In this document: in pieces, positions 10,895 through 22,930 of the stretch
How the letters are laid out: every line of letters starts with the position of its first letter
How positions within the stretch are numbered: position 1 is the stretch's first letter
NCBI GenBank assembly: GCA_037176905.1
Contig: JBBBWG010033496.1
Location: forward strand, 3,537 to 39,652
Source of the DNA: Azolla pinnata
Lineage: Eukaryota > Streptophyta > Polypodiopsida > Salviniales > Salviniaceae
Direction: 5' to 3'
Length of the DNA: 36,116 nt
Position numbers and translations under genes: made by a program
Notes under the pieces: generated by a model
The model's database searches: none
What the model was told of the DNA's origin: nothing
Seen by the model: the letters and a program-made list of their open reading frames with translations, nothing else

Positions 10895-11066
10895 ACTGAG
10901 CTGCGGCTTCTTCTTCGTCTTCTTCTTCTTCTTCTTCTCTCCTGATCCTGACGTGCTCCTGCCTCTCCGTTCCCGCCGTGCTCCTGACGTGCTCCTGACG
11001 TGCTCCTGCTCCCGCTGCTCCCGTTCATCTGCATTTCACTGAGAACCTCCTCCAGCTCTCTTTCCG
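10895..11066 (+). other. Putative 5' UTR exon of the ATP11 gene
   Basis: A C/T-rich stretch with CTTCTT and GCTCCTGACGT repeats ends in a good donor, CCG|GTAAGAG (exon end 11066). The only matching acceptor before the coding start is TTTTAAGCAG at 12411-12420, giving a 1,354-base 5' UTR intron (11067-12420). The transcription start is not visible. Transcript evidence is needed, so this is a proposal. Confidence 0.45.
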
Positions 11067-11151
11067 GTAAGAGTACATCGCATTTCTTTCCGAATGGGAG
11101 TCTATGATCCTGCAAACAGCATCTCACGCGTACATGAATTAAAACAGCATA

Positions 11152-11500
11152 GTGCATACATACAAACAACAAACATGCATCCATGCGAACAGCAAACATG
11201 CATTCATGCATTCATGCAAACATCAGGCAAATAGTCATATGCATTCATACGTTCATGCAAACATCAGGCAAACAATCATAGCATTCATACATTCATGCAA
11301 ACATAAGGCAAACAATCATATGCATTCATACAAGATCTATACATTCAGTATATACACGCAAACATATAAACAGCATGCATGCATACACAAAACATACATG
11401 CATGTCATACATTAATGTATACATACAAACATACAAACGTTCATGCAAACACCCATGCAAGAAAACAGCATACATACATACAGCATACATGCAAGCGTAC
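11152..11500. repeat. ATGCATTCATGCAAACA-type repeats inside the proposed 5' UTR intron
   Basis: A ~40-bp unit (TTCATGCAAACATCAGGCAAA plus ATAGTCATATGCATTCATAC) is repeated from about 11211, 11252 and 11292. It is flanked by simpler CATACA/ATGCAT runs. The His/Lys/Gln-rich frames here are artefacts. Confidence 0.85.
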
Positions 11501-12437
11501 ATAGTAGTTCAGGGATGGGTTATCCACTGCTGCTTGATTTTCGTTGTTTGTGTGTGATCACTGCTCCAATATAGTCAGTAAGATGACCTCAACTTTTTGC
11601 ATAATAGCTGTGTTGTTGCTAATGATCATAAGTTTGATATATGCAACTAGTTATATCAAGAGCTTTTTGGATGGAAGTCCGAAGTCATTCTCTATATATG
11701 CACATGTGCATGGTGGTTCGTTGTTTCCTCTCCATATTTGCCAGCTTATCAGGGTGTAAGCTGCTAGTTATTTTCATACTTTGTGTAATTCTAGAGTGAT
11801 GCCGGAGCGTTGTCAGCTTGTATAGTTCGAATTGAATGTAAATTAGTTTTAAGGTTTTAGTGTCTCAAAGTAGTGTTTTGCATTAGAACAAGCCGAAACC
11901 TTGGGATTACGATGTAGCTAGACAATCTAAAGGTTGTGGTTTTTCATTTAGAAATTTAGAGAAGCATTGGATTGTTAATTTTTTAAAAGAGTTCGAGTTT
12001 GCTTTTAGGATCGAAAAATGTTGGATTTTCGTGAGATTCATCTATTGTATTTAGAACCGAGGAAAAGTCCACAAGTCTAGATAAATACTGAAATTCTCGT
12101 CTTCTAAAAAAATGCAGTTTTGTATTTAATCTGAGAAAACGGAAACTTCATAAGGTTATAGATTTACTCTTCTCCCTTATTGTTGTCTTTATTTTATGAA
12201 TATTATCTGTTTTGGACCCCAATATCTCTACCACAGCTAGCAGCTAACTTATGTCAAGGTGGATTGATGATTTCAAATTGTGTCTGTGCCTTGTGTTCTG
12301 AAGAAATTCAATCCTAGTGGAAATCACTGCAATAGAGAGACTTGTGGATTCCAAAGCTTCGGTTGCTGAGGGAACATCTTGTTTAATTACCTGATAATCC
12401 TTTTTTACTGTTTTAAGCAGGTATTGAGTACATTGCA

Positions 12438-15400
12438 ATGCAGGGAATCTTGCGGAATCGAATGTGGGCGGCTACTGTTAATCACATTCGGCGTCTTTCA
12501 GGCTTTTCTGCCTTGGCGCCAAAGACACTATCATCCATCATTGAGCTGGAAACCTTAACACATGCCACGCCAGAAGAGGTCGCCTCTATTTGGGAAAACG
12601 TAAGCGTTTCTCTCACATCTTTGCATACTAGGAGAATGCTTTGTATGTATCTCTGGCTACCACAGTGGCTCTCTGACGGACATACAAAAGAATCTATTTA
12701 ATTGACTGCTATTCTGAAGTAATGTGGCTACTTTGACGTTTGTATCTGGATCTGTATGTTTTCCAGCTTTAAAAAATTTCAGGTTTTGTGTTAGTTTCTT
12801 TTCTTTGGCCTTTAATCTGGCATGAATGTAATATTTTTNNNNNNNNNNNNNNNNNNNNNNNNNNNNNNNNNNNNNNNNNNNNNNNNNNNNNNNNNNNNNN
12901 NNNNNNNNNNNNNNNNNNNNNNNNNNNNNNNNNNNNNNTTTTTCCCATAAGAGATTTTGACCATTTTGTAAATGGTAACACAATATTTTCATTTTGCACG
13001 TTCGTTTTTTCTGTGTATTTATGTTCCCTCCCTTATATGGATGCAGATTTAGTTTTTTTTGTCACAGAGGTATTTATGCCTCATTGGGCGAAGATGTCAA
13101 AGAAGAATGGAGAGACCGTACAGCTCCATTCTTACATTGGTTTTGTTAATAATTTGAGTCATTACTTGTGGCGGACAATTAAAGAAAGGCAGCCTTCTGT
13201 GATTGCATGCAATTAACAATCAAAAGAGAAAAGTAAACAATAAGTAAAGTGTGATCGTCTAATGGAGGAGACAGTAGTTACATCCTTACATTGGTCTTAT
13301 TAATAAGTGAGTCATTACTTGTGGTGAACAACTAAAGAAAGGGAGCCTTCTGTGGTTACCTGCTCACAACAATCAGATGAACGTAAATGAAAAGGAATGT
13401 GTGTTATGACCTGACAGATCATGTACGCATTATTGTCCATCATAGGCAAAATGTGATCCACTGGATCTAAAAACAAGGTGAAGAGAGTGATCATTTTGCA
13501 AATAATTAAATCTGTTCCTACCCATATTCTGGTAAGTTTACAAGATGTGCACTATGGCTAGGTTTCTTGTGACGTGTTAAAGCTTGTTGGTCTCCACAGC
13601 CTTGCACAAACTCTGAAGAATTTTGAATGGGCAAATGTGCATATAATGATCCATTCTCTTGACTTAACTCTTTTCTCAGCATGTGCATACCTTTCTCAGT
13701 GGAAGCTGCATGTGTATCTATTTTGATATGCGACTTAATTTGGGGTGTTTTTGTTCTCTCTTTCCATGTCGTAGATATGTTGCTGTGGAGGATCATAGAT
13801 ATATGTAGTATTAGAGTATCTCAAATTTATGGATGTCCACTACGTAGTGCTGGACTTGTTGAGAAAATCATGGGCAAATATTTGCTTTCTACAATGGCTA
13901 GTAGACTACGTACATCTTGAATTCTAGGGAGTGAGGTTTTATTTTTAGTGCTTATTTAAACTCTAAAACATTGATGTATAGGAGCATTCAGGTAGAGGTG
14001 TTATTGGTACAACCATAAGGAAGGAACAATTCAACACTCTGCAACACAGGGCAAAGATTTGGTAGTTCCTATTTATCATCAGAACAAATGTTTGAAACCA
14101 GTTTGTTCCTTCAATTCATATTTTGTTGCGTGAATATTTATCTTAAAGTAATGAAAATATAACGAATGCAGCTCTTTGTTTGTGGTTCCTGTGGGACGAG
14201 GAAATGGGTACACATCGTTTTTTTTACAAGGTATGTAATCTGTGTTTCTGAATGAGTTATAAATCTTGTGAATTGTACTACTGAGGTTTGTATTGATAGA
14301 TATTTGATTGATTATGCAGCACAAATGCCACATCTGCTTTTTACTGGCCTAGAGGATTATAAGGTCAGAGGCATTAATGCTTCTCCATATTTGACAGTTG
14401 CTCACTATACAGAGCTTATGAACACTAAAGGTTTGATCCTTGTTCGTGGAGATATTGTGTTTCCTAGCAAACTCACCGATTTAGAAGTAAGTCTCTCTCT
14501 GGCTGATTGTTCACAGAAAGCTTAAAAAGTCCACAAAAATCTGTCATGTTATGTAAAAATAGAAAAACTCACAGTAATAGGAGAGGGTAATAAAGATTTG
14601 GTTTCAAAATCAGATTCTTGAGGAAACTTCGGATAGATGTGTTCTAATCCTGTTAATGTTTAAGTTTTGCTTATTATTGTCAACTATCTGGCATACAAGC
14701 CAGAAAGACACACAATTAATGGATGATGTCAGTCATCAACATTATAGGAACTTTACATGATTTGCTTCCAGCACATCAGCATGAGATGAGTTGAGTGGCT
14801 AGACATGATGCCATTATCTTGGTGCGGGCAAGTATACAGGACATAATTTGTAAATTTTAGGAGGTTTACCAAGCACATATCACACACATTTACAAACACT
14901 GGCATGTTAATAATAAAAGAACAGGAATTTTGAGTGGTTGACCTGTGTTTACTGCACAAATGTTGTTTTCTTATGTAGGGGAGGTGTTAACAAGCGGGCC
15001 TTATGGTCAATATATTTTCTTGTGATATCTACATGCACGTGATTAGAGATTAGAGAGGTGCTAGCATTGTGTATACTTGTAAAGACATCCATTTTTAAGG
15101 AGTAGAATGAGGCGATAACATTGTGGCTTTTAAAAATAACCAGCTCTTTGAGTACAATGAGATCCATTAGCCTTATTTAGCATGTTGACGAGATTTCTAC
15201 AGAACTTGTTATCTTACCCATGCTTTTGATCAAAACTAGGTATAATATCCTGGTTGCTAGAAAATTGGTTTAATCTTACTTGATTGAAAGTGATGATTGG
15301 CCATGCTTGTTTTCCAGGCAAAACAGCTGATCGAGTCGACACATTCTTTTTTTGTCGATGATTTCCGGTATAGGTTGGTAGAGCAGTTCAATAAGCAAAG

Positions 15401-15458
15401 CGGAGACTTTGAGTTCCAAGATGTCTTGAGAGAATTAAATATTTCGGTAGGTCCCTAA
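12438..15458 (+). CDS. ATP11: ATP11 family mitochondrial F1-ATPase assembly factor, 5 coding exons, 202 aa
   Basis: Coding exons: 12438-12599, 13982-14061, 14172-14230, 14320-14486, 15318-15458. The phases close (0, 2, 1, 0) and all introns are GT-AG. Residues 1-25 have Arg at 6, 8, 18 and 19 and no acidic residue, as in a mitochondrial presequence. The rest matches the ATP11 domain: HATPEEVASIW, SGRGVIG, LFVVPVGRGNGYTSFF, QMPHLLFTGLEDYK, ASPYLTVAHYTEL, LVRGDIV, then FVDDFRYRLVEQFNK and FEFQDVLREL. The family chaperones the F1 beta subunit in the matrix and prevents its aggregation before hexamer assembly. At 202 aa it is shorter than human ATPAF1 (about 330 aa), but the shortfall is N-terminal and the core looks complete. 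The stop follows NISVGP. A GTAGGT donor overlaps that end, so an extra exon cannot be excluded. Confidence 0.9.
12839..12938. other. Assembly gap, 100 N
   Basis: A run of exactly 100 N inside ATP11 intron 1 (12600-13981). Exons 1 and 2 join in phase across it, so no coding sequence need be missing. Confidence 0.99.
13129..13365. repeat. Duplicated ~80-bp segment in ATP11 intron 1
   Basis: CTTACATTGGTTTTGTTAAT, then GAGTCATTACTTGTGG and AAAGAAAGGCAGCCTTCTGT, occurs at about 13130-13210. It recurs with scattered changes at about 13283-13363, a period near 152 bp. This is an old tandem duplication. Confidence 0.75.
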
Positions 15459-15980
15459 TCAAATCTAGCCATCCTTGCTTCTTTATTGAATATGATGGTA
15501 TTGCAAAATTTCTTCTAAGTATCTCTTCGAAGACACTAATAACAACTGCATATGAAACAATATGCTAGCAAGTCTCTCTGAATTGATGAAGTCCTGGATC
15601 GCTAGAATGTGCTAAACCCAATTGCTTAGGATGAAGAGTTTGATTTCTTATAGTCAACTGTTGGAACATGTTATGAGTAGGGCAAATGAGTCAGACCTCA
15701 TACGCTGAACAAGTATAAATACACCCTACCCAAACTCATATGAAATCACAAAATGGTGCAACAGTGTTCCAGAAAATGAGTGTGTTCGTAGTCATCATTC
15801 TCATCCTCCTGCTCTTCTAGCTGTATTTAACTTTGTAAAGTTTGGAGAAATTCGTCAACATCTTGTGAACAGGCTTCATTAATTTTTATCTTCAATGTGT
15901 CCAAATTCACATAGCTTGCTTTCTTTCACTTGAATATTTGATTAAAAAATAACATCTGTGATGAATTCATCTCTTTCTTT
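15459..15980. other. Intergenic, nothing recognised
   Basis: Downstream of the ATP11 stop codon. I see no gene, repeat array or RNA. Confidence 0.5.
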
Positions 15981-16030
15981 AGTTATAGTCACATCAAACT
16001 CCATGATATTTGCTTTGGCAAATGCATTCT

Positions 16031-16062
16031 TGATCTATCTATATAGATAGGTAGATAGATCA
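16031..16062. repeat. 11-bp inverted repeat TGATCTATCTA / TAGATAGATCA
   Basis: Arms 16031-16041 and 16052-16062 surround a 10-base loop that is itself made of TAGATAG phrases. It may be only a folded GATA microsatellite. Confidence 0.6.
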
Positions 16063-16329
16063 GAGCTTGCATCCCGTGCATGTTTAACATAGTTCGCAAC
16101 ATCGAGCTATGCGCGACCCTACCAACCTCTTGGATGTCCTTTAGCTTGTTCTCTTTGATGTGTTCTTTTTTCAGCATTAGTATTATACAAATCCATGACA
16201 TCTTCTAGGTAAAGATGTTTATATCATTTCTTCAAGGCTGTTATAATCCCTTATATCACATGGTTGTTCTAACTAGTATGATTTTGGAGGAAAGAAAGAA
16301 ACTCTGATTTTTTCCTTTTCAATAGTATT

Positions 16330-16900
16330 GTCCATCGATAGTGTTCAATTCGTTTTTTCTACCTTTGGATTAAAACACCTCATAAAACCATTTTTTAAAA
16401 CAAGTGTGAAGATACCATCAAAACTTTCAGTTGGTCAAGACTTTTGGGCTTCCCAACTAACGCTAAAGGATTTTTATATGGGCTTATTGCATTTGCACAT
16501 AAATCAATGGAGCCTTGCCTTTGATTTGCTTCTTGCCCCTTGATGGGCCGATATCTTCATGCAATGCAAGGGCTTGAGTAGAAACGGCAACTTTGTCTCA
16601 TCCATGTTGTAAACATTCTCAAGGTCAAATGCTTTAATTAAAACCATGAAGCTGCTCATTCAATTTTGCAAATAATTCCGAATTGTACTTCACTTTTTCC
16701 AAGCCATTATGTGCTTGAAAATGACTTTGACTTGACCATTGCCAAGATGCTTTGAAATCATTTTCAAATAAGCCCAATAGTTCGACAATATTCTTTGTTT
16801 TTAGTTGTTGCTAATTAAGATGCTGCTTTATAATTGTTTCATCTTGCGTCTTCATACATTGATGATAATCGACTGAAAATGGCCTCTCAGCTCTACCAAG
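16330..16900 (-). pseudogene. Decayed pogo/Tigger-type (DDE_1, CENP-B-like) DNA transposase
   Basis: Reading the minus strand gives, in order but in different frames, an HTH-like stretch (FKAS, then FQAHNGLEKVKYNSEL), then ENVYNMDETKLPFLLKP (the NMDET motif with the first catalytic Asp), then QGARSKSKARL, then CANA..YKNPLALVGKPKSLDQL. This is the order in DDE_1 superfamily transposases (pogo, Tigger, jerky). The line is broken by several frame changes and stops, so it is a relic of a plain DNA transposon. The second and third catalytic acidic residues were not found with confidence. I could not identify terminal inverted repeats or a TA duplication. Confidence 0.7.
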
Positions 16901-16930
16901 TCATTTAGATGGCATGAATGGAGCAATTAC

Positions 16931-17147
16931 CAGTGAATTGAACTTACCTGAGATACAGGTAAGATGGGACGATTGATAGCACTCTCGTATTTGTTTTTTG
17001 CAGCATCAACGAGCAGATCACAAATCAGACCGCTCCAGATTTTCGGAAAGGGATGATACAACTGTTCCAGATTTCCTACTCTCAGTAGTGAATTGAACTT
17101 ACTCGAAATACAGATGGAGGGAATGATCTGATAACACTCTCGTATAG
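16931..17147. repeat. Pair of ~60-bp imperfect direct repeats
   Basis: AGTGAATTGAACTTACCTGA ... GATAGCACTCTCGTAT at 16931-16992 is repeated at about 17087-17147 with several differences. It lies beside the transposase relic and could be an element end, but no matching inverted end was found. Confidence 0.6.
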
Positions 17148-17369
17148 GCCTTGATTCTCCGCTAACATTCAAAAGGCATAATAAAATCATTCTACATTTC
17201 TGACTCTTTCAAGGAAAGAATATAGAGAAGAGAATTGGACAATGCGTAGAAAACACACTTCAACGTGTGAATCTGCCCTTAATTCAGTAGGCCATAGTCT
17301 TGTTGATCATGAGCTCCCTCGAAAAGACCTTTGAAGTTAAACCCCAAAGTCATTATCAATACACTAGTG

Positions 17370-17640
17370 CTAATTCCAGAAATTCTTATACTGATCTCCA
17401 TAGTTCCCACCATTCCCATTCCAGAAATTCTTATATTGAACTCCATTGTTCCCACCATTCCAAAAATTCTTATATTAATCTCCATTGTTCCCACCATTCC
17501 CATTCTAGAAATTCTTATATTAATCTCCATTGTTCCCACCATTCCCATTTCAGAAATTCTTATATTGATCTCCATTGTTCCCACCATTCCAAAAATTCTT
17601 ATATTAATCTCCATTGTTTCCACCCTTATCAACATGATCA
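17370..17640. repeat. Minisatellite with 36/48-bp units (ATTCTTATATTGATCTCCATTGTTCCCACC...)
   Basis: Six copies of CCAGAAATTCTTATATTGAT-type units separated by TTCCCACCATTCC. On the minus strand one frame would read GGNNGDQYKNFWNGN repeats interrupted by stops, preceded by VEVFSPKFDHVDK near 17640-17680. It may be the remnant of a Gly/Asn-rich coding repeat of unknown family. The open frames in the other phases are repeat artefacts. Confidence 0.75.
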
Positions 17641-17699
17641 AACTTCGGAGAGAAAACTTCCACTGTGGATCGAGAAAACTGCACGTTTAAAGGGGCTGT

Positions 17700-18359
17700 G
17701 ATACCTTGAACGCATATAAATGCGTTGGCTTGTTCATTTGCCATAGACATGATCATTAATTGTCATGATATTCTCCTTCACCCTACAAAGTAGCATGGTT
17801 CTTGAGCGCCTTCAAACACATGACTTGCTGCTATTCTTGCTAGCCGCTATATGCATTTTCTGATCAAGAGTAGTGATGATGGATAGTAATAATGAGGGAA
17901 TAAAGCAGGGCATAACTAACAGTTTTCCAGTGGCTGCAAACAGACTCCAGAAAACTATGAAATGAACTCTTCATACACAAAAATCATTTGTCTAAACAAT
18001 CCAGTTCTTAATCCTTCGTTTACAGAAAGATCTCCAATCCAATAGAGGAAGAAGGAAAAGGCTGGCAATACAGAATGAGAGGGCCAAACTACATAGATTG
18101 CATATATATAGATATAGATATATGCTAATTCTGGTGATGACAATCATGATTTGCATTCCAACCACTGATGGGGCAGCCCTTTTCTAACACTTTTGACCAC
18201 TGATGTGGATAGAGACAAGCCTTATCCAATTGCAAAGGGGGGGAAAAAAAGGATATATTTCATTTGATATCTACCTCAAAACTATGGTACAACCTCTTCT
18301 GTGTCGCATGACAGATTTAAACCAGTCATTCCTTTATGAGGGTCACAAAAGAACTGGCC
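17700..18359. other. Intergenic, nothing recognised
   Basis: Includes a short TATATAGATATAGATATATG run near 18105-18123 and probably the delta-COP 3' UTR. No gene is seen. Confidence 0.5.
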
Positions 18360-21300
18360 CTACACGACTTGGTAACTCTCCACAACCAACTGATTCTTCC
18401 CGCTATACTTCAAATTACCACCCCCACCTGATGGCACAACTGCCACAATCTGCAAAAATCCATGTAAGATTCTTAGTTAACGATTTGTCTTACCTAGCTT
18501 CTAACTGCAAAACCTGTTAGGAAGCCATAAGCAGCAGCAATCTAGATACCTTTATGTCGCAAAATATCTTCGAGGAAGAAAACTTCACGTCTATTGGAAA
18601 GAAAACAGAAGGATCTGCTGCAGGTACTACAAATTCCATCGATCCACTATAAAAACGAAAATTTACAACGTTCCAAGTATAAGATAACATTTACTTCTGA
18701 TAATCGTAATAAAACATAAGATGTTAAGTAAGATTGAGGAATCGATTGATCTCATCAGCAATAAAGGCCTCTCCATTCCCTAAACTCAATGGCAGTACCA
18801 AGGTATCAATGAGTCCTTGCACAATGATGTGACATACAAAACTAAAGGATGGTCCATATTATATATTTTTGACTTCTCTTTCAGTGGTTACAGGATACCC
18901 AAGTTTCTTGTTACTTCAACCTGTCTAAGAGTTATTTCTGCAAACACCTTCAATCAACCTCCAAAAGAGAGAAGAGGATGAACTGACCTTAAAATTGATA
19001 AAGAAATGGGATGAATTGATTATTCTATACTTGGTTCAACATCAACATATTTATTTGACACATGCAATAACGCAGATACAATAGAGAAGCTGCTATTGCC
19101 TACCCGTATTATGGGAAATGAGATGCCACAACAGCTTAATAGAAAGGGTAAAGGAAAAATCTGCACTATGTGCCATGGTTGTCTTGTGCATGTATTTATA
19201 AAGAAAGGCATTGGATGACATTTATGAATAGCAGGGTATCCATACAACAAAGGGCCAGATTCTTGAGAAAATTTAAATTACTAGAAAATGATTGGCTACA
19301 TCATTAAACCAACACTTTCAATTAAATAATATACAATAAATTTTTCCTTTCTACAACAACAACAATGACAAAGAAAAATTAAAACAATAAAGTGTTACGG
19401 TAGATAAATCTAGTACACACCTTCTATTTGTATCATCTATCAAATCAATAGACCATTCCAGTATCGACTTTCTTGAGTCGTATCTGAAAAAATATGTAAA
19501 ATATTAAATATACATTCTGCAAAGCACAGGAAGACAAGAGGTAAGATGATCACCTCCAGTCTCCATCAATTTGATTAACAACTGGTGGATCTTTCAGTGC
19601 TGGCAGAGGTATACTCAAGATGACATTCTGCAGTTCAAAACTTTTCACGGCTTCATACTCTATGTTGACATAGGATTCCCTCCCGGAGATGGATGGCCAG
19701 CAATTAACTGGGTGAAAGGCAGGTAAAAGACAATGAAAACAAATTCCATTTGCACTTGTGTGGAAATGGAACCCTGCAGATGACATTTTCAAATAACTTA
19801 CTGCTAAGAGGTACAAGAGATTCCTGCTTGCTTTGCAATCGCCATTTTAAGATGCTGCTAGGGGTACCAACTTGAAAAGCCTTAGATGAGTCCTTCAGAG
19901 CTAAGACGTTATCCTTTGCATGCAACTCTTTATCAATCAAAGGATGAGTTTTGAATTGAAAATTATTGTTGGCACCAGTCTCAATCTAAAATAAAGCAAA
20001 GTTGTCAATTAAAACTTCATTACAACATACATCATAATAGTGACAAAACATCACCATACCTGCACTTGTATTTGAGTATCTTCTTTGTTTTGCACTGTTA
20101 AGGACATTGTTCCCCTAACTTCAAAATTATCAAGACCTCCATCTTTCTTCAAAGAGACAATAAGGTTCTCCTCGAGGCTTATTGTAATAGGATCGCTGAC
20201 ACTTAATGCTGGTTTTGATGGGCCTATCACTGGTCCGACATTATCCACATATATTTCACCCTCTGCTTTCAAAGACTCCAATATTTGATTTGTTTTCTGA
20301 CTCTTTCCTAGTTGCATTCCGAGGCCTTTTGCTGGTGTTGGCAATGAGGAAGTCCTAGCTGTCAAACACAGATATCTTCTTTCTTGATGTCCATTGTTTG
20401 ATAAGCTAAATAAAATAAAATAGGGACTCGATAATCAGTTATCTTTACATTTTGGTTTATATGGCTCCACATCTGTTGCAGAAGATCCGAAACCAGTATT
20501 ACTACCAAAGCCTCCGGAAGAATTAACATCACTAAAACCGTTTGTATCAAATCTTGACATAGCGCTTGGAATAAAACTACTTTTATCAGTCTTTAACTTT
20601 TCAATCTGCAGCATAGGTTAAAACTGAGAAAATGAACAATAACCAATCTTAAAATCTTCATGGTGATGCTTACCTTGCTTTTGTCGATTTCATTGGCCTT
20701 ACGTTTCATTATATCCTTCGTCTCACTGATTTTACTCTGCACAATCATCTTATGCAACCTCTCTTCATGGCTTTCCATTTCAAGGTATTGTTTTACATCA
20801 AATACTGTCACATTCTCCTTGTGACCTAAGGAGATTACTTCATCAAAAGCAAATATAAGCTCAAACGCCACCTTGCAAATACCTTCTTCCTCTAAACTTG
20901 GGCAATAATCAGGAACCTACCATTGGTTTAAGAATATCAATAGTAAAGGTAGCAATCATTGGTAGCCTTACTGTGCTTGAATAACTAGACAATGAGTACA
21001 TGAAGCATACTTAAATATGTATAAAAGTTAGATGCATTTTGCAATAAACGGACAAACTCAACCAGAATACAAAAGGATACAATTTTAGAAAGTAATCGTA
21101 GAGTTTCAAGATCCTCTAGAATGTTGCTTTGCCTATTTGTAACAAGAAGAAGGTACAGTTGTTCCATTGGTTGGTACACATAGCGAACATTCTCAGTTTC
21201 CACATAAGTATGCTGCTTTCCAGTGCCAACCAGCTTGGGAAAAGCCGCTAATAAACCTTCAATCCTTATTCTTGTCATATCCACAAACTGCCGTGACACC

Positions 21301-22930
21301 AGGGCTGAAATATGCACAAAAGATCATATTACAAGAATACATCAGATCCATAGATATAGTGGTATTCAGAAGTTTGCAACCCGAAGTATATAGGCATTTG
21401 CAGGCATCACAATAGAATCATATTATTTGCAGCATGTAAAAATATTACATCATAAAATTTAATAAGAACTACCTATCTGGGATTGTTACAATTTACAGCC
21501 AAGACTATTGAATAATATTCATATGCATAAAACATAAATAAACAGTTGTAGTGATACCTGGAATGCAACAACAACAAGGGGGGCTTATAGGATTCTTTAT
21601 AAACCAATTATCAACAGTTAGAAGTACATCACGTCATCTAAAAGTACAGGTGAATTCAATGAAATCCTCGACATTCAAACTATCAGCAGTTAGAATTACA
21701 CATGATAGCCTCCAATCACCAATTAATTTAATAGGATCCTTGAGAACTTCCCTAGAAGCCTGAAATTACCTAGAGGAAACAGTGAACAGCAGTGCAGAAA
21801 TATGGAGAATGACTTCAGACTTCCATCACATATTGTTATAAAAATGCTCATGATTTAACTAGATGCATATATCAAACTTAGTCATTTGCAGCAACACTGC
21901 TATCATGCGAATGATGAGCTCATCTTACTGACTATCTTGGAAAGGTGATCACCAAAAAAAGAGAATGTTGAGCAGCAGTGCATAACCCAAACCCTGTAGA
22001 ATAAACTACTACAGTAACAGAACATGCTAAATTTATCAATCTTAGCAGTATATGCAGCTGAATCTGTGTAACAAGAGTGCAAGAGATTGTTGACAAACTA
22101 TCAAGAAGGAGAAAGCAGAGATTTCTGCACGTTGACATTCATCAGATAATTTAAAGAAGTAAAAGGAAGATTTTAACACAGGTGCCCAGGTATAAAGAGT
22201 AAATCACTTGAAATTTCTATCGTTGATGATCCAACACACCACTACTATCAGCCGAAATCACATGCCAAATCTAACGATCCCAAGCTATGACAGTAATACA
22301 ACATGCTCAGACTGCCAATATCAGAACGCTTTAATTCTTTGACGATATGTAAGCACTGTCCACAGCCAGAACAGGGATAATCGTCAAGAGCTATGCTGAG
22401 TCAAGATTATGTGAAATGTAAAAGTACAACAGCCATTCTGGATCAAAAACTCTGACGATCTGGTCAATGCTCACAGCTGAAACCATGACAATCTAACCAT
22501 GAACTATTTGCATATCTCTTGAATGAATAATTCGGAACTTAGGAAGCATTAATTCTGCTTGATGATCTAACATTATAGAAACCAAATGAGTTATTACAAC
22601 CATTCTTAAGGATCTCTGTAGTTGTAAATCACCGGGAACCTTAGGAAGAGTATAACCTACCTCTATCTAGTCCGTGACCAAAATCTGGTATTTCGTTAAA
22701 ATGCCGAAGCTTTAGATCTTTCAGAAACGAATGGCTTACCTTTGCCAGACTTGGTGATGACGGAGGCAGCCAGGACAACCTAGAAATCAGCAGCACAAAG
22801 AAGATCGCGCGGGACAAGAGGAAGAAGAGCGATCAGAAGAGGGAATTAAAAGAAAGGAAAAGAATTGAAACGACGGAGAGATGCACGAAGGAAAAGACTC
22901 CTGCGGGAGGGGAGGGGGATCGTTTACCAT
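18360..22930 (-). CDS. Coatomer subunit delta (delta-COP), 11 exons, 517 aa
   Basis: Exons on the minus strand: 22930-22928 (only the ATG), 22779-22740, 21304-21081, 20916-20674, 20605-20449, 20358-20060, 19985-19802, 19707-19554, 19483-19421, 18646-18550, 18449-18360. Phases close throughout. Arabidopsis delta-COP is about 527 aa. N-terminal longin-like domain (about residues 1-140): [68 protein letters not shown]. Next come a charged helix ([12 protein letters not shown]) and a Gly/Ser/Phe linker with [16 protein letters not shown]-terminal mu-homology domain starts near residue 274, with [20 protein letters not shown] and [13 protein letters not shown]. The subunit sits in the F-subcomplex of the COPI coat, which carries Golgi-to-ER retrieval traffic. 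The intron directly after the ATG is, as I recall, shared with Arabidopsis delta-COP genes. Intron 3 has a U12-type donor. The gene looks intact. Confidence 0.96.
20917..21080 (-). other. U12-type (minor spliceosome) intron in delta-COP
   Basis: The donor on the minus strand reads ATT|GTATCCTTTT, a full match to the U12 5' splice-site consensus RTATCCTTT. The acceptor side reads ATTCTTAAACCAATGGTAG|GTT. It has a plausible branch site (TTCTTAAAC, resembling TCCTTAAC) about 11-13 bases before the end and no strong pyrimidine tract, both typical of U12 introns. It is phase 0, between SKI and VPDY. No other donor in the modelled genes resembles this. Confidence 0.85.

Noticed and set aside
10879-11211. 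Minus-strand frame with KKCDVLLPERELEEVLSEMQMN, resembling a coding exon
   Set aside because: No family was recognised and the rest is Arg/Glu repeat. The plus strand fits better as the ATP11 leader with a donor at 11066. A real minus-strand exon is not fully excluded.
16928-17147. Duplicated CAGTGAATTGAACTTAC phrase as terminal repeats of the transposase relic
   Set aside because: Both copies point the same way and lie on the same side; no inverted partner or TA duplication was found.
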